A stretch of DNA of 64,000 nt from Prescottella agglutinans (lineage in GTDB: Bacteria; Actinomycetota; Actinomycetes; Mycobacteriales; Mycobacteriaceae), in contig NZ_RKLP01000005.1 in the NCBI RefSeq assembly GCF_004011865.1, positions 1 through 64,000 of the forward strand. The letters are read 5' to 3'. Made by a program: the position numbers and the translations under genes. Below the pieces are notes generated by a model. The model searched no databases and was not told the origin of the DNA. It was given only the letters and a program-made list of their open reading frames with translations. Positions 62,501 through 64,000 of the stretch are shown here, piece by piece. The stretch's first letter is position 1, and each line of letters starts with the position of its first letter.

Positions 62501-64000
62501 GGTCGCGTTCCCACAGCGCGTAATCGGAGTACTGCAGGGGCAGCGGGTCCCAACGCGGCGGCATTCCGGCAACACGCGCACGGTAGGCCGTGGTCAAGTC
62601 GCGGAGCAACACGGCGACGGACGCGCCGTCGGCGGCCAGATGGTCGAGGTCGACGTCGAGCGTGTGACCGTCTTCGCCGTCGGCACGCAAGCAAACACCC
62701 AGTGCGCCCGCCGGTCTCCTCGGTCCGATGCCGAGCAGGCCCACGCTCCGGTCGACTGGCCGGACGATGGCGTACGGGCCACGGTCATCGGTGCCGTAGT
62801 CGGTGCGCAGGATCTCGTGCCGCGCGACGAGGTCGACCAGTGCCGCGTCCAGCGCGGCCACCTCGAGCGGTCCGCGGAAGACGACACGGGCCGGCATCCG
62901 GTATTCGTCTCCGCGGCCGACGTTGCGTTGCGCCCACATGCGACTCTGCGCTCGGGTCAGCGGAATCCGTTCCGGGCGTATCGTCGCGGCCGGACCCGAG
63001 TCCAGGGTCCCGAAGCCGCCAGCGTCCAGGACTGCGGCGAGACCCGCGACCGTCGGTTCCTCGAACAACATTCGCAGCGGCAGGTCCGACCCGGTGCGCG
63101 CCCGCAGTCGCGCGACGACGGAGGTCGCGAGGAGCGAGTCGCCGCCCGCCGCGAAGAAGTCGTCCGTGCGCCCGACCGGGATACCCAGCGCTGACGAGAA
63201 CACGTCGGCGACGAGTTCCTCGCTGCCGGTCACGGGATCCGCACCCGCTCCGACGAGGGGTGCCGGAAGGCGCTCGAGGTCCACCTTTCCGTTGGGGGTC
63301 AATGGGATCGAGTCGACGGCGATGATCGACGCCGGGACCATGTAGTTCGGCAGCACGGCGGTCAGGCCCCGACGAAGCTCCGCCGAGTCGAGCCCGGCGG
63401 GTGCAACGTACGAAGCGAGCACGGATACGCCGGTCGGCCCCCGGTGCACGACGGTGGTCGAATGCGACACCCCGGCGAATCCGGCGAGCACCGAGTCGAT
63501 CTCGGTCGGCTCGATCCGGATGCCACGGATCTTGACCTGGTCGTCGTTGCGGCCACGGAAGTCGAGCGATGGCCCGGTCGGCCCCTCGAGCCACCGCGCC
63601 AGGTCGCCGGTGCGGTACCAGCGCCGCCCCGACGACCCGGCGACGAATCGTGTCGCGGTGAGGCCAGGTGCGCCCGCGTAACCCGCCGCGATGCGGTCAC
63701 CCGCCAGGTACAGCTCTCCCGTGACCCCGGTCGGGACCGGACGCAATCGCTCGTCGAGCACCACCACGTCGATTCCGCGGGCCGGCTTACCGATGACGCC
63801 GCGGTCGTCGGATTCGAGCGGGCCGGCGAACGTGGCGAACACGGTCGACTCGGCCGGGCCGTAGCCGTTGAACAGGCGGCACCGCCCACCCCACCGCCGC
63901 ACCAACTCCGGTGGTACGCGTTCGCCGCCGAGCATGAGCACCTCGAGGTGCGGAAAGTCTCGCTGTCCGACGGTCGCGAGCACCGACGGGGTCATGCACG
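56508..64000 (-). CDS. Non-ribosomal peptide synthetase, C-terminal part: A'-PCP-C-A-PCP-C-A-PCP-TE (5' end outside window)
   Basis: The frame is open through the right edge, so at least 2495 residues of a larger NRPS are seen (numbering from the Met at 63995). The order is the C-terminal half of A1 (NGYGPAEST, YRTGDLA, NGKVDLE), PCP1 (FFAAGGDSLLA, Ser287), C (DHLAADG at 451), A2 (ATSGSSGEPKQV, LDAYGPTEST), PCP2 (GGHSLGA, Ser1229), C (HHIAVDG, near 1410), A3 (YTSGTTGEPKG, HNGYGPTECT), PCP3 (LGGTSMA, Ser2226) and a thioesterase (GWSLGG, Ser2353; FCVHPVSG before it). The TE marks the end of assembly. A2 has weak A2/A3 core motifs. Substrates cannot be assigned with confidence. The product is unknown. 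Confidence 0.9.
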   Translation of the reverse strand, partial: CMTPSVLATVGQRDFPHLEVLMLGGERVPPELVRRWGGRCRLFNGYGPAESTVFATFAGPLESDDRGVIGKPARGIDVVVLDERLRPVPTGVTGELYLAGDRIAAGYAGAPGLTATRFVAGSSGRRWYRTGDLARWLEGPTGPSLDFRGRNDDQVKIRGIRIEPTEIDSVLAGFAGVSHSTTVVHRGPTGVSVLASYVAPAGLDSAELRRGLTAVLPNYMVPASIIAVDSIPLTPNGKVDLERLPAPLVGAGADPVTGSEELVADVFSSALGIPVGRTDDFFAAGGDSLLATSVVARLRARTGSDLPLRMLFEEPTVAGLAAVLDAGGFGTLDSGPAATIRPERIPLTRAQSRMWAQRNVGRGDEYRMPARVVFRGPLEVAALDAALVDLVARHEILRTDYGTDDRGPYAIVRPVDRSVGLLGIGPRRPAGALGVCLRADGEDGHTLDVDLDHLAADGASVAVLLRDLTTAYRARVAGMPPRWDPLPLQYSDYALWERDRETSGADRDFWQRELDDFDPAVLPSGPMPNSGPQSPGAVVFTLDSGVAQGLSDIAAEHRATEFMVVHAVLAALLSRLTGHGDIGIAAVVSGRRYPQLEPLVGLFVDTVVLRARVAPDMPFTGLLGQVRDFDVAALDRSAVPVEDVLAAVGARMPQVALAFQDFTPPHVQIDDLEITAHELDDRTSKFDLLVTLSRSATGDLHGTLVYDTSHFDDEMARILASQFADALVDAVERPHVAVQDLSIAVTDVARGGTPDTPRMLAAMLRATAAAHPDRVAVVDGSDTLTYCELDRQSDELARVLSEERGVGAEDVVAVDAARSLGRLRTLWAVAKSGAAFGVEQRIDRSFSGTTDSVDSLAYVIATSGSSGEPKQVAVTHRGLAALAAAARARYRVGPGDRVLHGYNPAFDAALLEVLLAHTSGATLVIAPPDVFAGPALHDLLRRQQVTHFLSTPSVLATLNSDGLDALRVVASGGELLTPEVAERWRTGRTMLDAYGPTESTIVATLVDVDGSGGIGAPIPGTSAVVLDGRLRPVPVGGVGELYLAGDGLARGYLGAPATTAEHFVASVFGDGRMYRTGDLVQARRDGRMLFLGRVDRQVKIRGIRMEPGRVETALLRCRGVRHAAVVPRGDTLVAFVAGDGIDSDEVFGELAGDLPPAFIPSRVHVLTSLPTTPNGKLDLEALSRMADALAATSSHRPLTAAETLVTAVVRDVLGHDVDVDAGFFALGGHSLGAVEVAARLSGAVHRDVSPRAVLESATLAALADGLATTGTDTRPRLVAGAPRRPIPMAPAQRRLWMLHQADPSAYTMPVVLRLHGFLDIDALTAALGDVVDRHEPLRTVYPDEHSQRVLGADRFVVDCVTEPSAADEVARRVRELVDRPLDLVEGPPLRVGLHRCGDHADNEWVLAVVTHHIAVDGASVAPLLRDLERAYAARREGRIPDWEPLPLRYGDFAEWQTRLLGDLSDPESTGGRQLAYWETTLADLPAAPLGLPFDNPRPAVSTHRGGAVHARIGSELHSAITDFARSHGVTVFMVLHAALTVLLARLGDRTDVTVGTVVGGRSDARLASLAGMFVGTVALRTRVDLDESFADLVRRVRDVDLGAFAHADIPFDDVVARVAPARTAAHHPVFQVLLAHSTSGSSLPRLGDCEIADLGEGAPSTQFDLVWDASESADGSGVAVRLVHALDLFDAGTADTLLRAWIDLLARAVSAAGSSIGDLVLSVPTSIMDGDAAPPSRTLAEILGESVRRFPDRVALCSAARRWTYTELDAAARRRAAQLRNRGVRVGSFVAVDAVRGADWVIDVWAITRLGAAWVPIDPTHSPERRRRLLDDAAASTSAALAYLLYTSGTTGEPKGVEVTHAGLAALVDLQARRLGIDEESIVLQAASPTFDASVFELLAAHAHGGTLVCAPESAFAGRDLQTVVENEAITHLNLTPTVLATLDPAGFTRELTVVSAGEALPPSLARAWARHRVHNGYGPTECTVGVTCTDVLGGGPVSIGTPIAGTGLRVLDARLRPVPVGTTGELYVGGSGLARGYHGLFGMTASRFVADPWGEAGARLYRTGDLVRLRSDGRLEYVGRSDDQLQIHGVRVEPAGVDSVLLAEESVGAAVTVPHHRSTGETVLVSYVVPAAGAEVDPEDLRVRIGSALPPHHVPASISVIDGIPRSSGGKVDRSALPAPSHADRNVDGASPQGTTEKHVAGVMAEVIGCVGVPRDRSFFELGGTSMAALRLVTRLRDEYGYDVALAELFADPTAAGVARQIGARGAGQDPLGTLVRLHVPDEPRGAPLFCVHPVSGLAWCYAGLAETLRDRPLYGLQATGESPESVTTLAHRYVEHVRSVQPEGPYHLLGWSLGGNIAHEMAVQLRAAGADVATLALLDSFPPDAVPDRAAAPEHAVGETEGLDPEMVRRVVETGERLEIAAQQHRPGVFDGDAVLFTASHEPDGRCGLPDLWRRFVTGRILEKPVPCLHSEMGAPAPLQHVAGVLAELYEGEP

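Noticed and set aside
56508-64000. Predicting the NRPS substrates from A-domain pocket residues
   Set aside because: A hand alignment gives tentative pocket residues for A2 and A3 but no code I can match with confidence, and A1 is incomplete.

Overview
The window is high-GC, densely coding actinobacterial DNA. It looks like Rhodococcus or a close Nocardiaceae relative. The evidence is a KshA-type steroid hydroxylase, an HspR/HAIR-controlled dnaK operon, an ini-type dynamin locus and a gene order that parallels the aspC to dnaK/hspR segment of Mycobacterium tuberculosis. The species call is inference, because there is no rRNA or other marker. I saw no tRNA, rRNA, CRISPR array, transposase or prophage.

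Left part (1-15700). This is a catabolic and transport region: the 3' end of kshA, a small Cys-containing protein and two short-chain dehydrogenases in a coupled operon. A decayed junction follows, where a TetR gene with an internal stop abuts a headless FAD oxidoreductase, with an intact RidA-family gene after it. Next come a free-standing 45-residue hydrophobic micro-gene with its own RBS and terminator, an MFS exporter, a TetR regulator divergent from a saccharopine-dehydrogenase-like gene, an F420-type luciferase-like oxidoreductase, and a complete branched-chain amino-acid-type ABC transporter whose LivM and LivG are fused. Three copies of a 55-bp palindromic repeat lie in this region; two of them flank the remnant of an AbiEi/DUF559-type gene.

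Middle (15675-26880). The chaperone operon dnaK-grpE-dnaJ-hspR is followed by a membrane protein coupled to a phytoene-desaturase-like FAD enzyme and a DUF6191 protein. A cell-wall module comes next: a LysR regulator translationally coupled to a beta-lactamase-fold serine hydrolase, divergent from a lipoprotein penicillin-binding protein. An SDR gene closes the segment.

Envelope locus (26973-45200). IniC-like and IniA-like dynamins and a giant Gly/Ala-rich IniB-like protein are transcribed leftward. Divergent from them are a membrane-anchored Hsp70/actin-fold ATPase and a LuxR-type ATPase regulator (IniR/Rv0339c position). Two tandem secreted S1 serine proteases, a secreted protein of unknown function and the large membrane Fe-S reductase (Rv0338c type) with a repetitive Ala/Pro/Lys tail follow.

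Right part (45381-64000). It holds an AbiEi/DUF559-type protein, a MerR regulator with an aldo/keto reductase, an S9 peptidase, an F420/PPOX protein, an aspC/alaA-type aminotransferase, a YibE/F membrane protein and a second Hsp70-like protein with a Pro-rich tail. A low-molecular-weight tyrosine phosphatase converges on a Wzz/BY-kinase, and the last two-and-a-half modules of a non-ribosomal peptide synthetase with a terminal thioesterase run off the right edge.

The most system-like region is the ini locus: two dynamins, a repeat-rich partner, an actin-like membrane ATPase and an ATP-binding regulator around one divergent promoter with a cluster of G-run motifs.
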